Below are positions 9,533-17,102 of a stretch of DNA of 64,000 nucleotides, piece after piece (position 1 is the first letter of the stretch; every line of letters starts with the position of its first letter). Location: positions 12,594 through 76,593 of the forward strand of contig CBFHGY010000003.1 in the NCBI GenBank assembly GCA_965655465.1. The letters run 5' to 3'. A model generated the notes under the pieces. That model had not been told where the DNA came from, ran no database searches, and saw nothing but the letters and a program-made list of their open reading frames with translations. A program made the position numbers and the translations under genes. This DNA is from VMCP01 sp965655465. GTDB lineage: Bacteria; Bacteroidota; Bacteroidia; NS11-12g; UBA955.

Positions 9533-10312
9533 TCACCGGTTCCTAAACTCTGGCTTGCGTTTCTCGATAAAAGCATTCATCCCCTCTTTTTGATCTTCCG
9601 TTGCAAACAGCATATAAAAATTCTTACGTTCAAAATACAGACCTTCCTGCAATCCGGTATCAAACGCCTTTAACACGCTTTCTTTGGCCAACTGCACAGC
9701 AATAGGAGACTTTTCAGCTATCTTTTGCGCTAATTTAATGGCCTCGTCTAAATATAATTCTACGGGTACTACTTTGTTTATTAAACCCGCCTCTTTGGCC
9801 TCTTGTGCGGATATGAAATTTCCCGTCAACACCATTTCCATGGCACGGGCCTTGCCCACCGCACGCGTTAATCGTTGGGTACCTCCCGCTCCTGGCATAA
9901 CACCGATATTGATTTCTGGCTGTCCGAACTGAGCCGTTTCACTCGCTACAATCATATCGCATAACATCGTTAACTCGCAACCTCCACCAAGAGCAAAACC
10001 ACTTACGGCAGCAATGATAGGCTTCTTGGTCCTCCGGATACTGTCCCAGGTACTAAATTGATCAATCTGCAACATATCCACCGCGGTGCGGCCTGCCATT
10101 TGTTTGATATCAGCACCCGCAGCGAAAGCTCTATCATTTCCATGAATTACAATAGCCCGTATGGAATCGTCTGCGTCAAAGGTTTCTAAGGCGTGTCGGA
10201 TTTCCCCCATTAATTGCAAATTCAATGCATTTAATTCCTTGGGTCTATTGAGTTGTATGGTAGCTACAAAAGGTACTATTTGTGGATTTACTAAAATGAA
10301 TTCGTACGACAT
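9533..10312 (-). CDS. Enoyl-CoA hydratase/isomerase (crotonase family)
   Basis: 259 residues covering the full crotonase fold. It hydrates 2-enoyl-CoA to 3-hydroxyacyl-CoA, most likely in short-chain fatty-acid or amino-acid oxidation. Both catalytic glutamates are visible: Glu113 in GGGCELTMLCD and Glu133 in GQPEINIGVMPGAGG. The CoA/oxyanion segment is FAAGADIK (residues 63-70), and the C-terminus KRKPEFRNR is typical. Such proteins are often named PaaF/Crt/EchA1-like; I cannot pick one. A -7 box lies 4 nt upstream of the ATG. It stands alone on the minus strand, converging on the lipoprotein terminator. Confidence 0.92.
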   Translation of the reverse strand: MSYEFILVNPQIVPFVATIQLNRPKELNALNLQLMGEIRHALETFDADDSIRAIVIHGNDRAFAAGADIKQMAGRTAVDMLQIDQFSTWDSIRRTKKPIIAAVSGFALGGGCELTMLCDMIVASETAQFGQPEINIGVMPGAGGTQRLTRAVGKARAMEMVLTGNFISAQEAKEAGLINKVVPVELYLDEAIKLAQKIAEKSPIAVQLAKESVLKAFDTGLQEGLYFERKNFYMLFATEDQKEGMNAFIEKRKPEFRNR

Positions 10313-10316
10313 GAAG

Positions 10317-10324
10317 CAAAATTA
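10317..10324 (-). promoter_or_regulatory. -7 box TAATTTTG, 4 nt before ATG 10312
   Basis: Minus-strand match to TAnnTTTG, with only CTTC between it and the start codon of the enoyl-CoA hydratase gene. This predicts a leaderless transcript. Confidence 0.5.
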
Positions 10325-10351
10325 AGTCAAATCTGCAGTAGGACCTTCTTT

Positions 10352-10936
10352 TTATACTGCCCATTTTTGATAATAGCGCCAAACTCCATAACCAATCAAC
10401 ATTCCCAATATTCCCCCAAAAAAGACATCTCCAACATAATGCCTACCCAAATAAACTCGGGAATACGCAATCCAAAAGGCCACAAAAAAAGCTATAAATA
10501 CCGAAATGCGTTGGGCTGAATTTTGCGAAAATCGCAATTCTTTTTTGTAAAAAATCATCGCCACCAATAAGGGGTATACTGCAAAGGCATTTGCAGCATG
10601 CGAACTCACAAAGCCATATTTACCTCCAGGCATACCATCGGGAGTGCGCGGATTCAGATGAACTTCGAAGGCAGGCCGTACCCTTTTGAAGTTTGGCTTA
10701 AAAACCTTAGAACTGATGCTATCAGCGAGTCCGAAAGCTAGTATCGCCAATAGAACAGGGATGAAAAATTTGCGCTTATACCGTTGAATCAGCTTATAAA
10801 TAGCCCATAAATAAAACGGCACAAAGGTCTTGGAGCTGCTCAAAATAATCATTACCGAATCTAAACTTTCGTGCGCCCATTTTTGATTAATCCATACAAA
10901 GAGCCGATCGTCGAATTCTAATAATTGTGCTAACAT
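10352..10936 (-). CDS. PAP2-family membrane phosphatase
   Basis: 194-residue integral membrane protein with about five hydrophobic helices. The three type 2 phosphatidic acid phosphatase motifs are present: KPNFKRVRP (Kx6RP), SSHAANAF (in place of PSGH) and SRVYLGRHYVGD (SRx5Hx3D). These supply the phosphate-binding and nucleophilic histidines. Members remove phosphate from membrane lipids such as undecaprenyl pyrophosphate or phosphatidylglycerol phosphate, usually on the periplasmic face; the substrate here is unknown. Its start shares one base with the stop of the upstream methyltransferase gene (TAATG), so the two are coupled. Confidence 0.9.
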   Translation of the reverse strand: MLAQLLEFDDRLFVWINQKWAHESLDSVMIILSSSKTFVPFYLWAIYKLIQRYKRKFFIPVLLAILAFGLADSISSKVFKPNFKRVRPAFEVHLNPRTPDGMPGGKYGFVSSHAANAFAVYPLLVAMIFYKKELRFSQNSAQRISVFIAFFVAFWIAYSRVYLGRHYVGDVFFGGILGMLIGYGVWRYYQKWAV

Positions 10937-11676
10937 TACTTTTCTGATACCAAAATGATTCTTGGTGAGGTTTCCGCCTCGTAAGGATCGAGCTCGTAGG
11001 CCCCAAATTCAGCAACTACTTTCAAACCAGCTTCTTTGTGGATGTCTTTCAGCTCTTCAATAGAATATATTTTCACCCTTTCTTGAAACTTTTTGATTTC
11101 TCCGGCATCATTAACTTCAATATCCTTAATGATATAACCGTTATTCACGTATTTGTTCCAAGAAAAACGCAGTGCGCCCACTTCCTTTTCGCCTTTCTCG
11201 GGAAGGGTGTGCAAAACCGCGGCTGCATTGATATAATCCTGAACAAACTGGCCACCTGCCACCAAAGCTTTAGCAACATTTTTCAGACTTTTCACATCTT
11301 CTTCTCTCGAATTGAAGTAACCAAAGCTTGTAAAAATGTTAAAGATGGCATCAAATTTTCCAAATTTGGTAAGCGATTTACGCATATCGTGGATGTCAAA
11401 AACCATTTCTTCAGACTCATAAATCTTGGCCTCTTCGATGCTATTTTTAGAAAGGTCAATACCCACCACTTCTAAACCATGTTTTTGCAATTCTCTGCTG
11501 TGTCGGCCCTTTCCACATGCCAAATCTAATATGCGTTCACCGGCTCGAAGTTCTAAATACATTACCATGGTGGCAATAAAAACGCGGGCCTCTTCCTCGT
11601 CTCTATGTTGGTATAATTCGTGGTAATAACTCGTATCAAACCAAGTTTCAAACCAATTATCTGTTATTGTTGCCAT
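10936..11676 (-). CDS. Class I SAM-dependent methyltransferase
   Basis: 246 residues. Motif I is ILDLACGKGRHSREL, followed by the acidic strand VVGIDLS, a normal SAM-binding Rossmann fold. FDAIFNIFTSFGYF occupies motif IV and YELDPYEAETSPRIILV closes the protein. The substrate is not predictable from the sequence; similar proteins are annotated only as class I methyltransferases. It is co-transcribed with the PAP2 phosphatase gene (one-base overlap) and divergent from the sigma-factor gene, with 56 nt between starts. Confidence 0.88.
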   Translation of the reverse strand: MATITDNWFETWFDTSYYHELYQHRDEEEARVFIATMVMYLELRAGERILDLACGKGRHSRELQKHGLEVVGIDLSKNSIEEAKIYESEEMVFDIHDMRKSLTKFGKFDAIFNIFTSFGYFNSREEDVKSLKNVAKALVAGGQFVQDYINAAAVLHTLPEKGEKEVGALRFSWNKYVNNGYIIKDIEVNDAGEIKKFQERVKIYSIEELKDIHKEAGLKVVAEFGAYELDPYEAETSPRIILVSEK

Positions 11677-11703
11677 ATTTTTCGTTTTAGAGTGTAACTT
11701 TTA

Positions 11704-11723
11704 CCGTAAATAGCCGTTTTACG
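11704..11723. promoter_or_regulatory. Inverted repeat upstream of the ECF sigma gene
   Basis: CCGTAAA, 6 nt, TTTTACGG: near-perfect 7-8 nt arms lying 10-30 nt before the sigma-factor ATG, in the divergent spacer. No TAnnTTTG box is seen here, so this could be an operator or part of a promoter read by the alternative sigma factor itself. Confidence 0.35.
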
Positions 11724-11732
11724 GATAAGAAC

Positions 11733-12221
11733 ATGAACCAACGGGAGTATCAGCAAATAGTAAATGAACATGCCGATGCCCTATATCGATTCTCCCTCAA
11801 AAATATAAAAGTAATTGAAGAGGCGAAAGAAATTGTTCAAAACAGTTTCGAAAAACTATGGATTCATCGCGAAAATATCGACATGCAAAAAGCCAAAAGC
11901 TATTTGTTTACTCTCGCATATCGCAACTGCATCGATATAATTAGAAAGCAAAAAAAAGAGAGCGAATTCGACATGATAAAATCCGAACCTCAACAGTACT
12001 TCAACACCCATTTAATCGGACTCAAAACCATGCTAGACAATGCTTTATCGCAACTCAATGAAATACAAAGAAGCGCTATTTTATTGCGCGATTACGAAGG
12101 ATATTCCTACTCCGAAATCGGAGAAATTTTAGAAATAAACGAATCACAGGTGAAAATTCAAATTTTCAGAGGACGTAAAAAACTTCAAAACATCATTGGC
12201 AACGTGGAGGACATTCTATGA
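11733..12221 (+). CDS. ECF-type RNA polymerase sigma factor
   Basis: 162 residues with sigma-70 region 2 (about residues 8-75: DALYRFSLKNIKVIEEAKEI, then SYLFTLAYRNCIDIIRK) and region 4 (about 100-155: LNEIQRSAILLRDYEGYSYSEIGEILEINESQVKIQIFRGRKKL, shown here in overlapping parts only as a helix-turn-helix). It would direct RNA polymerase to a specific promoter set, often for envelope functions. Its stop overlaps the next gene by 4 nt (ATGA), typical of a sigma/anti-sigma pair. Two outer-membrane barrel genes follow in the same direction and are likely targets. Confidence 0.92.
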   Translation: MNQREYQQIVNEHADALYRFSLKNIKVIEEAKEIVQNSFEKLWIHRENIDMQKAKSYLFTLAYRNCIDIIRKQKKESEFDMIKSEPQQYFNTHLIGLKTMLDNALSQLNEIQRSAILLRDYEGYSYSEIGEILEINESQVKIQIFRGRKKLQNIIGNVEDIL

Positions 12222-13126
12222 AACACTTACACAAAGACATCGACTGGTCGATTTTTGAATTTCTCGAGGGAAATCTTTCCTCTGAGGAAGCCCAATATGT
12301 TCAACAACAGATCGACTCGAACGAGGAATGGCAAAAGACACATACCCGTTGGAAGTCTAGTTATTTAGAGCCTGAATCCATCCCCTATCCCCATAAATCG
12401 GAGCTATCACATCCCAAACCACAATTTAAACTGATTAGAAATATTCAATGGTATGTTGCTGCAGCCACCGTTTTCATGGTATGTGTATGGTTTTTGGGCA
12501 GGCCTACTTCTACAAAAACGCCTACAGGGGTCACAGTCAATACGGCTCCAGTTTTGTCTGAACCGGAAGAAAATGACATCGGAACTGCAATGCCAAACCC
12601 AATTGTGACCGACACACTTTCGCCACGATCGGTATTGGCGACTTCCAAGAATCGATTGAACATACTTAAAACTGCAAAAAAATCAGAGATCCACAATCAA
12701 ACATACCCCATTATATTGACCCAAAATCCAAGCGCAACTGTAACACAGCCCGACACACAAACTCTCGGCACTTCTATGAGGCCGATTTTCCCAAAAATAA
12801 CCAATTCGGCACAGGAAATGGATCCAAGTCAGACATTATTGGCCTCTTTTTTTCCTGAGGAAATTCGCGCAGAAGCCCGCCTCACTTGGATAGCAATTCA
12901 ATCCAAAAGTGAAACCGAAGCCTCCACTAATATAGAACCTACGCGCATCAGTACTGCCAAGGTGTACATTGATACCGGCTATTTCAGGGTAACAGAATCG
13001 ACCGCTCCAAAGTGGCAACAAATATGGCGCCGAACCAAAAAAGGCGAATTACCGTTGGTAAAATTGGCTTTAGAGACCCAACCAAACAGCTGGATCCCCA
13101 GCATGAATATTAACCTTAAATATTAA
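12218..13126 (+). CDS. Candidate anti-sigma factor, single-pass membrane protein
   Basis: 302 residues: a cytoplasmic N-terminal part (1-75) containing FEFLEGNLSSEEAQYVQQQI, which resembles the start of zinc-less anti-sigma domains in Bacteroidota; one transmembrane helix at about residues 76-94 (IQWYVAAATVFMVCVWFLG); and a periplasmic Ser/Thr-rich region with no recognised fold. Coupled by a 4-nt overlap to the ECF sigma gene. Topology and position support the anti-sigma role, but the sequence similarity is limited, so this is inference. The C-terminal domain might sense the state of the envelope. Confidence 0.75.
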   Translation: MKHLHKDIDWSIFEFLEGNLSSEEAQYVQQQIDSNEEWQKTHTRWKSSYLEPESIPYPHKSELSHPKPQFKLIRNIQWYVAAATVFMVCVWFLGRPTSTKTPTGVTVNTAPVLSEPEENDIGTAMPNPIVTDTLSPRSVLATSKNRLNILKTAKKSEIHNQTYPIILTQNPSATVTQPDTQTLGTSMRPIFPKITNSAQEMDPSQTLLASFFPEEIRAEARLTWIAIQSKSETEASTNIEPTRISTAKVYIDTGYFRVTESTAPKWQQIWRRTKKGELPLVKLALETQPNSWIPSMNINLKY

Positions 13127-13145
13127 AAAATAGAATTAAACAGAT

Positions 13146-14399
13146 ATGATTACTAATTGGATAACCCTCTCGATTTCATTGCTAAGTGTAAGCTTTTTTC
13201 AACCATTAGCGGCACAGGAGAAAATCACACAAGTTGAAATCGTAACCGACACCACTGAAACCACGCGAAAACTGCTTTCGCAGATGGACAATCAAACCTT
13301 TTATAAATGGGTGCGTTCGGTAGGATTAAATGCTGAACAGAAACAATTCGATTTTATACCCCCCCCAATTCCACAATTTAAGGATAGTTTCGATTTGAAA
13401 TTAAACATCATTGATTTCAATGACACTATTAATATATACCTTCAGCTGCTTCGAAAGTCTATCTCCGATGACTCCAAGGTATTGGCCAAGATTACATTCT
13501 CTTCCCCCATAAATCAAGATAAAAGTGCGCGCGACTCTCAAATATTATCTAGCTATAACAAGCAAGAATACACCGATTCGTTGTGGTGGGAATTTGACAA
13601 AGCTAGGAAACAAAACAAAATTGTTCAATCCCCCCACAATGATGGTATTGACTTCAATCTAAAAGACCCAGGATATGACGATACATCGGTGCGCAGTATG
13701 CCAAAGGAGATTCAATTCCAAGTTGAAAAACCGGTACATCACGGTACCGCTTCTACCTTTAATTTCAACTTAGGTCTTTTGCAAATGCAAAACTTCGCAG
13801 GTCCTACTACCCCGGTTTTGCGTTACGACGAAATGCCCGATTTGAACAATGCTAAAACGCTGAATATTGGCTTCGATGCCATGTGGGGCTTGAACCTATT
13901 TCGAGGTAATGTGCGCTTTTGGTATGGCTTATCTTATAATTTTTATAATTATCGTTTTCAAAACAATGCAATCCGAATCGACCCTAATCAAGATCAATTC
14001 AAATACCGATTTGCCGATCCCAACGATCCCAACGAAGTCAATCCCGAAAAATCCAAGTTGGTTTCTGAGTATATTGGAATTCCCTTAGCCATTAGCTTTG
14101 AAAACTCGAAATGGGAAGCCTCTAAATTGAGATTGATGATTGGCGTAGAAGGCGGTTATTTAATGAATGCCTACACCAAAGTGAAGTACTATGACGATCG
14201 GGTAACTAAGAATTATGATGATTTTTATTTGAATGAAATATCCGTGCATCCCTTTTTCAGATTTCAATGGGATAATTGGGCACTTTATGGAAAATATTCC
14301 ATCTCTGGATTGTTGCGCAACTCCAATGCCATTAGTATAGATCCTATTGCTGCTGGACAAAAAAATATGGTAATGGGAATGTCATTTGTAATCGAATAA
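13146..14399 (+). CDS. Predicted outer-membrane beta-barrel protein
   Basis: 417 residues with signal peptide MITNWITLSISLLSVSFFQPLAAQ. The first half of the mature protein is hydrophilic and shows no known domain. The second half (from about residue 185) has alternating beta-strands such as NIGFDAMWGLNLFRGNVRFWYGLSYNF written across several strands, ending GMSFVIE, consistent with an outer-membrane barrel. It follows the candidate anti-sigma gene by 19 nt, so it is probably in the sigma operon. No specific function recognised. Confidence 0.75.
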   Translation: MITNWITLSISLLSVSFFQPLAAQEKITQVEIVTDTTETTRKLLSQMDNQTFYKWVRSVGLNAEQKQFDFIPPPIPQFKDSFDLKLNIIDFNDTINIYLQLLRKSISDDSKVLAKITFSSPINQDKSARDSQILSSYNKQEYTDSLWWEFDKARKQNKIVQSPHNDGIDFNLKDPGYDDTSVRSMPKEIQFQVEKPVHHGTASTFNFNLGLLQMQNFAGPTTPVLRYDEMPDLNNAKTLNIGFDAMWGLNLFRGNVRFWYGLSYNFYNYRFQNNAIRIDPNQDQFKYRFADPNDPNEVNPEKSKLVSEYIGIPLAISFENSKWEASKLRLMIGVEGGYLMNAYTKVKYYDDRVTKNYDDFYLNEISVHPFFRFQWDNWALYGKYSISGLLRNSNAISIDPIAAGQKNMVMGMSFVIE

Positions 14400-14413
14400 C
14401 CGCAAAAAGAACT

Positions 14414-14421
14414 TAGATTTG
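14414..14421 (+). promoter_or_regulatory. -7 box TAGATTTG before the gene at 14436
   Basis: Matches TAnnTTTG, 14 nt before the ATG. It suggests that the second barrel gene can be transcribed separately from the sigma operon. Confidence 0.4.
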
Positions 14422-14435
14422 TTTAACTAATATTT

Positions 14436-15314
14436 ATGAAACATACTTATATCAAACCCCTTTTTATCATGGCGCTTTTAGGATTGTCTGCCACCGTTTA
14501 TGCTCAAACCGATACAGACACCACTACCGCCGAAGACGATGTGGAAATGCCATACCCTAGTGTGGAGGTGATTGAAGAAGCCGCTGAAGAAGAAGGCGTA
14601 TATGAGGTTATGCCTGATTATGAAGCCGTTCCTGAATATGCTTACGAGGCTCCCAAAGCAAAAAAGTGGGATTTTCAAACCCGTTTTGCATTCGGTTTTG
14701 TAAGTTTAAATAACGCAATTGCACCTGTATCGCCGGGTAATAATAACATTGGCCGCTACCTTCCAAAGGCTAAATTTATCAGTTCGAACATTTCAAGTTT
14801 TGAAATTGCCTTTGGACGCAATATCAGTGATGGTTTATGGCGCTTCTGGTTCGGTGTAGGCATTGAAGACGAATATTTCAACTTCGACGATGCAAATGTG
14901 AGAATTAGCGCTCGAAGCGATTCATTTTCCCATTATTCGGTAAACAACCTTTCAACTCCTATGGTAGGCAATAATGAAACGTCAAAATCTTCTTCTCTTT
15001 CCTTTGCTACCGTAACTGTACCATTGGCAATTGGATATCAAAATAAGGCTCGCAGACCCTTATATAAAATCCAAGCTGGTGCTTATGTGGGATATCGCTT
15101 TCAAACCCAGAGTGATGTAGAATATGAAGACAAAACCACGGTTTCAATTAGAGGGGACTTTCATGCAAATCCAATTATTATAGACCCTTATATCAGTGTT
15201 CTATATAAGAAAATAGGATTCTTCGCACGAACCAGCCTAATGCCATTATTGAATAATGTAGGCGCAGGTAATGAACAAACGCGCAATGCTTTTGGAATTA
15301 CTTTCGGTATCTAA
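14436..15314 (+). CDS. Predicted outer-membrane beta-barrel protein with acidic linker
   Basis: 292 residues with signal peptide MKHTYIKPLFIMALLGLSATVYAQ. Residues ~25-75 form a very acidic, Pro/Tyr-rich linker (EVIEEAAEEEGVYEV...). The remainder has barrel-like strands, including FEIAFGRNISDGLWRFWFGVG and GAYVGYRFQTQ, and ends NAFGITFGI. The start of its barrel is similar in style to that of the preceding gene (NVRFWYGLSY / LWRFWFGVGI), so the two may be related. Likely in the outer membrane with a periplasmic acidic arm. Function unknown. Confidence 0.75.
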   Translation: MKHTYIKPLFIMALLGLSATVYAQTDTDTTTAEDDVEMPYPSVEVIEEAAEEEGVYEVMPDYEAVPEYAYEAPKAKKWDFQTRFAFGFVSLNNAIAPVSPGNNNIGRYLPKAKFISSNISSFEIAFGRNISDGLWRFWFGVGIEDEYFNFDDANVRISARSDSFSHYSVNNLSTPMVGNNETSKSSSLSFATVTVPLAIGYQNKARRPLYKIQAGAYVGYRFQTQSDVEYEDKTTVSIRGDFHANPIIIDPYISVLYKKIGFFARTSLMPLLNNVGAGNEQTRNAFGITFGI

Positions 15315-15357
15315 TTTTCAATAGATAAGCTTATACACAGCGTTGGCTCATAATACC

Positions 15358-15365
15358 TAAATTTG
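15358..15365 (+). promoter_or_regulatory. -7 box TAAATTTG, 7 nt before menB
   Basis: TAnnTTTG match directly in front of the menB ATG (15373), predicting a leaderless or nearly leaderless transcript. Confidence 0.5.
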
Positions 15366-15372
15366 CACTATT

Positions 15373-16194
15373 ATGAGTCAACGTAATTGGACAGCCATTA
15401 AATCTTATAGCGATATTCTTTTCGAATTTTTCGAAGGTATTGCAAAAATCACCATCAACAGACCCGAAGTTTACAATGCATTTAGGCCACAAACGGTGAC
15501 CGACATGTTGGATGCCTTCGATATTTGTCGCGAGAATCCTGACATATCGGTTGTAGTTTTAACCGGTGTCGGCGACAAAGCATTTTGCTCAGGGGGAGAT
15601 CAAAATGTAAAAGGTGTTGGTGGATATGTTGATGATTCAGGGGTTCCTCGCTTGAATGTACTTGATTTACACAAAAAAATTCGTTCTCTGCCAAAGCCTG
15701 TTATAGCCATGGTAAATGGATATGCAATTGGTGGCGGACATGTATTACATGTAGTATGTGATTTAACTATTGCCGCAGAAGGCGCTAAATTCGGACAAAC
15801 CGGTCCTAAGGTGGGAAGTTTCGACGGTGGTTTTGGTAGCAGTTATTTAGCACGGCACGTAGGCCAAAAGAAAGCACGTGAAATATGGTTTTTATGTAGG
15901 CAGTATACCGCAGAAGAATGCGAACGCATGGGCCTAGTAAACAAAGTAGTTCCTTTGGCAGAATTGGAAAATGAAACCGTAGATTGGTGCATGACCATCA
16001 TGGAACGCAGCCCAATGGCCCTTAGAATGCTTAAGCGTTCTTTTAATGCAGAACTAGACGGACAGCATGGCCTCATGGAATTAGCTGGCGATGCTACCCT
16101 TTTATACTATTTAACCGAAGAGGCACAAGAGGGAAAACATGCCTTTTTAGAGAAACGTAAACCTGATTTTCAAAAGTTTCCAAAATTCCCTTAA
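15373..16194 (+). CDS. menB: 1,4-dihydroxy-2-naphthoyl-CoA synthase MenB
   Basis: 273 residues, crotonase superfamily. MenB performs the ring-closing Dieckmann condensation of o-succinylbenzoyl-CoA in menaquinone synthesis. Family signatures are FCSGGDQNVKG (residues ~75-85), GGGHVLHVVCDLTIAAEGAKFGQ and GPKVGSFDGGFGSSYLARHVGQ (read as separate motifs), and the end KRKPDFQKFPKFP. The GGDQ motif and the SFDGG loop separate MenB from ordinary enoyl-CoA hydratases. Menaquinone is the likely electron acceptor of the succinate dehydrogenase encoded at 22-25 kb. No other men gene is next to it. Confidence 0.95.
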   Translation: MSQRNWTAIKSYSDILFEFFEGIAKITINRPEVYNAFRPQTVTDMLDAFDICRENPDISVVVLTGVGDKAFCSGGDQNVKGVGGYVDDSGVPRLNVLDLHKKIRSLPKPVIAMVNGYAIGGGHVLHVVCDLTIAAEGAKFGQTGPKVGSFDGGFGSSYLARHVGQKKAREIWFLCRQYTAEECERMGLVNKVVPLAELENETVDWCMTIMERSPMALRMLKRSFNAELDGQHGLMELAGDATLLYYLTEEAQEGKHAFLEKRKPDFQKFPKFP

Positions 16195-16199
16195 TGTGT

Positions 16200-16345
16200 G
16201 TAGAGGCTAGAGGCTAGAGTTTAGAGTTTAGAGTTTAGGGATTAGAGGGTAAGAGATTAGAGTATAAAGTGTATGGTCTAGAGTGTAATGTATATGGTGT
16301 AATGTGTATATTCTTTACACATTACACATTAGCCATTACACTTTA
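16200..16345. repeat. Low-complexity repeat tract with nested hairpins
   Basis: This spacer between convergent genes begins with degenerate short direct repeats (TAGAGGC twice, TAGAGTT three times, then diverged copies). It ends with a perfect 12-bp inverted repeat, GTGTAATGTGTA (16297-16308) against TACACATTACAC (16316-16327), with a 7-nt loop. Outside this, AGTGTAATG (16282-16290) pairs with CATTACACT (16334-16342), giving a nested hairpin. There is no T run as in a classical terminator. Confidence 0.75.
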
Positions 16346-16349
16346 CTAA

Positions 16350-17102
16350 TTAAAACAAGTACGACAATCCCAGGCCACCGTGAAATAATCGTCCCCACGC
16401 GAGAGGTTCTAAAATCATTGAATGCACGATGGCTTCATGATCTGTGTAATCCGTTCCTTCACCATAAATCGATACGTCTGCATTTCCAGTATTATACACA
16501 TTAAAGCCTAATCCCATATGATAATCCCAACAAAGTTTATCGAATAATACCCTTCGATGACCCCATTGAATTGCAAAACTCACCGTGCTAAATCCTTTGC
16601 TGATTGCAGGCATATCTATTGCCTGACTCGACCAAATAATTTTATCGTCAATCCCCACATTGGCCAAGGCCAGTTCTATTCCGAAAAAAGAACCAAAAGG
16701 AGCTAATGCTCCAGATTCTGTATTGTACCACCGCGGAGCGAAGAAAAACTCTGTTAGACTGTAACCTAAAGTTCCAGACCTTGGAGATGTATACTCACTG
16801 CTACCCCAATCATTATACTTTACCACACTGTAATAGGATAAATCGTGTTTGTCAACATCAAAAGTTCCCGAACCTTGACGTATTCCACCTCTCAAGCTAA
16901 AGTTCCGTTTAGTGGCTTTTTCATACGAAATTGACATGTGATTTTTGATATAAGGGCCATGAGCCATTAAACCTGAAATGTACATATTACTCGAAATTTC
17001 GACCACTTGAGTACTCCCCAAATAGCCAGGATTGCTTTGCGATTGGGCAAAAGATATATAAAACCAGCTCAATAAAAAGCCGACAATTTTTAAGAATTTC
17101 AT
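16350..17102 (-). CDS. Predicted outer-membrane protein, function unknown
   Basis: 250 residues with signal peptide MKFLKIVGFLLSWFYISFAQSQ. The mature protein alternates polar and hydrophobic residues in short strands (GPYIKNHMSISYEK, LSYYSVVKYND, FGIELALANVGI) and ends in GGLGLSYLF, an aromatic C-terminus typical of outer-membrane barrels. It follows the M48 protease gene with TAA-ATG directly abutting, so the two are probably translated from one mRNA. No specific family recognised. Confidence 0.7.
   Translation of the reverse strand: MKFLKIVGFLLSWFYISFAQSQSNPGYLGSTQVVEISSNMYISGLMAHGPYIKNHMSISYEKATKRNFSLRGGIRQGSGTFDVDKHDLSYYSVVKYNDWGSSEYTSPRSGTLGYSLTEFFFAPRWYNTESGALAPFGSFFGIELALANVGIDDKIIWSSQAIDMPAISKGFSTVSFAIQWGHRRVLFDKLCWDYHMGLGFNVYNTGNADVSIYGEGTDYTDHEAIVHSMILEPLAWGRLFHGGLGLSYLF

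Noticed and set aside
16200..16345. CRISPR array
   Set aside because: Repeats are 7 nt and degenerate with no regular spacers.
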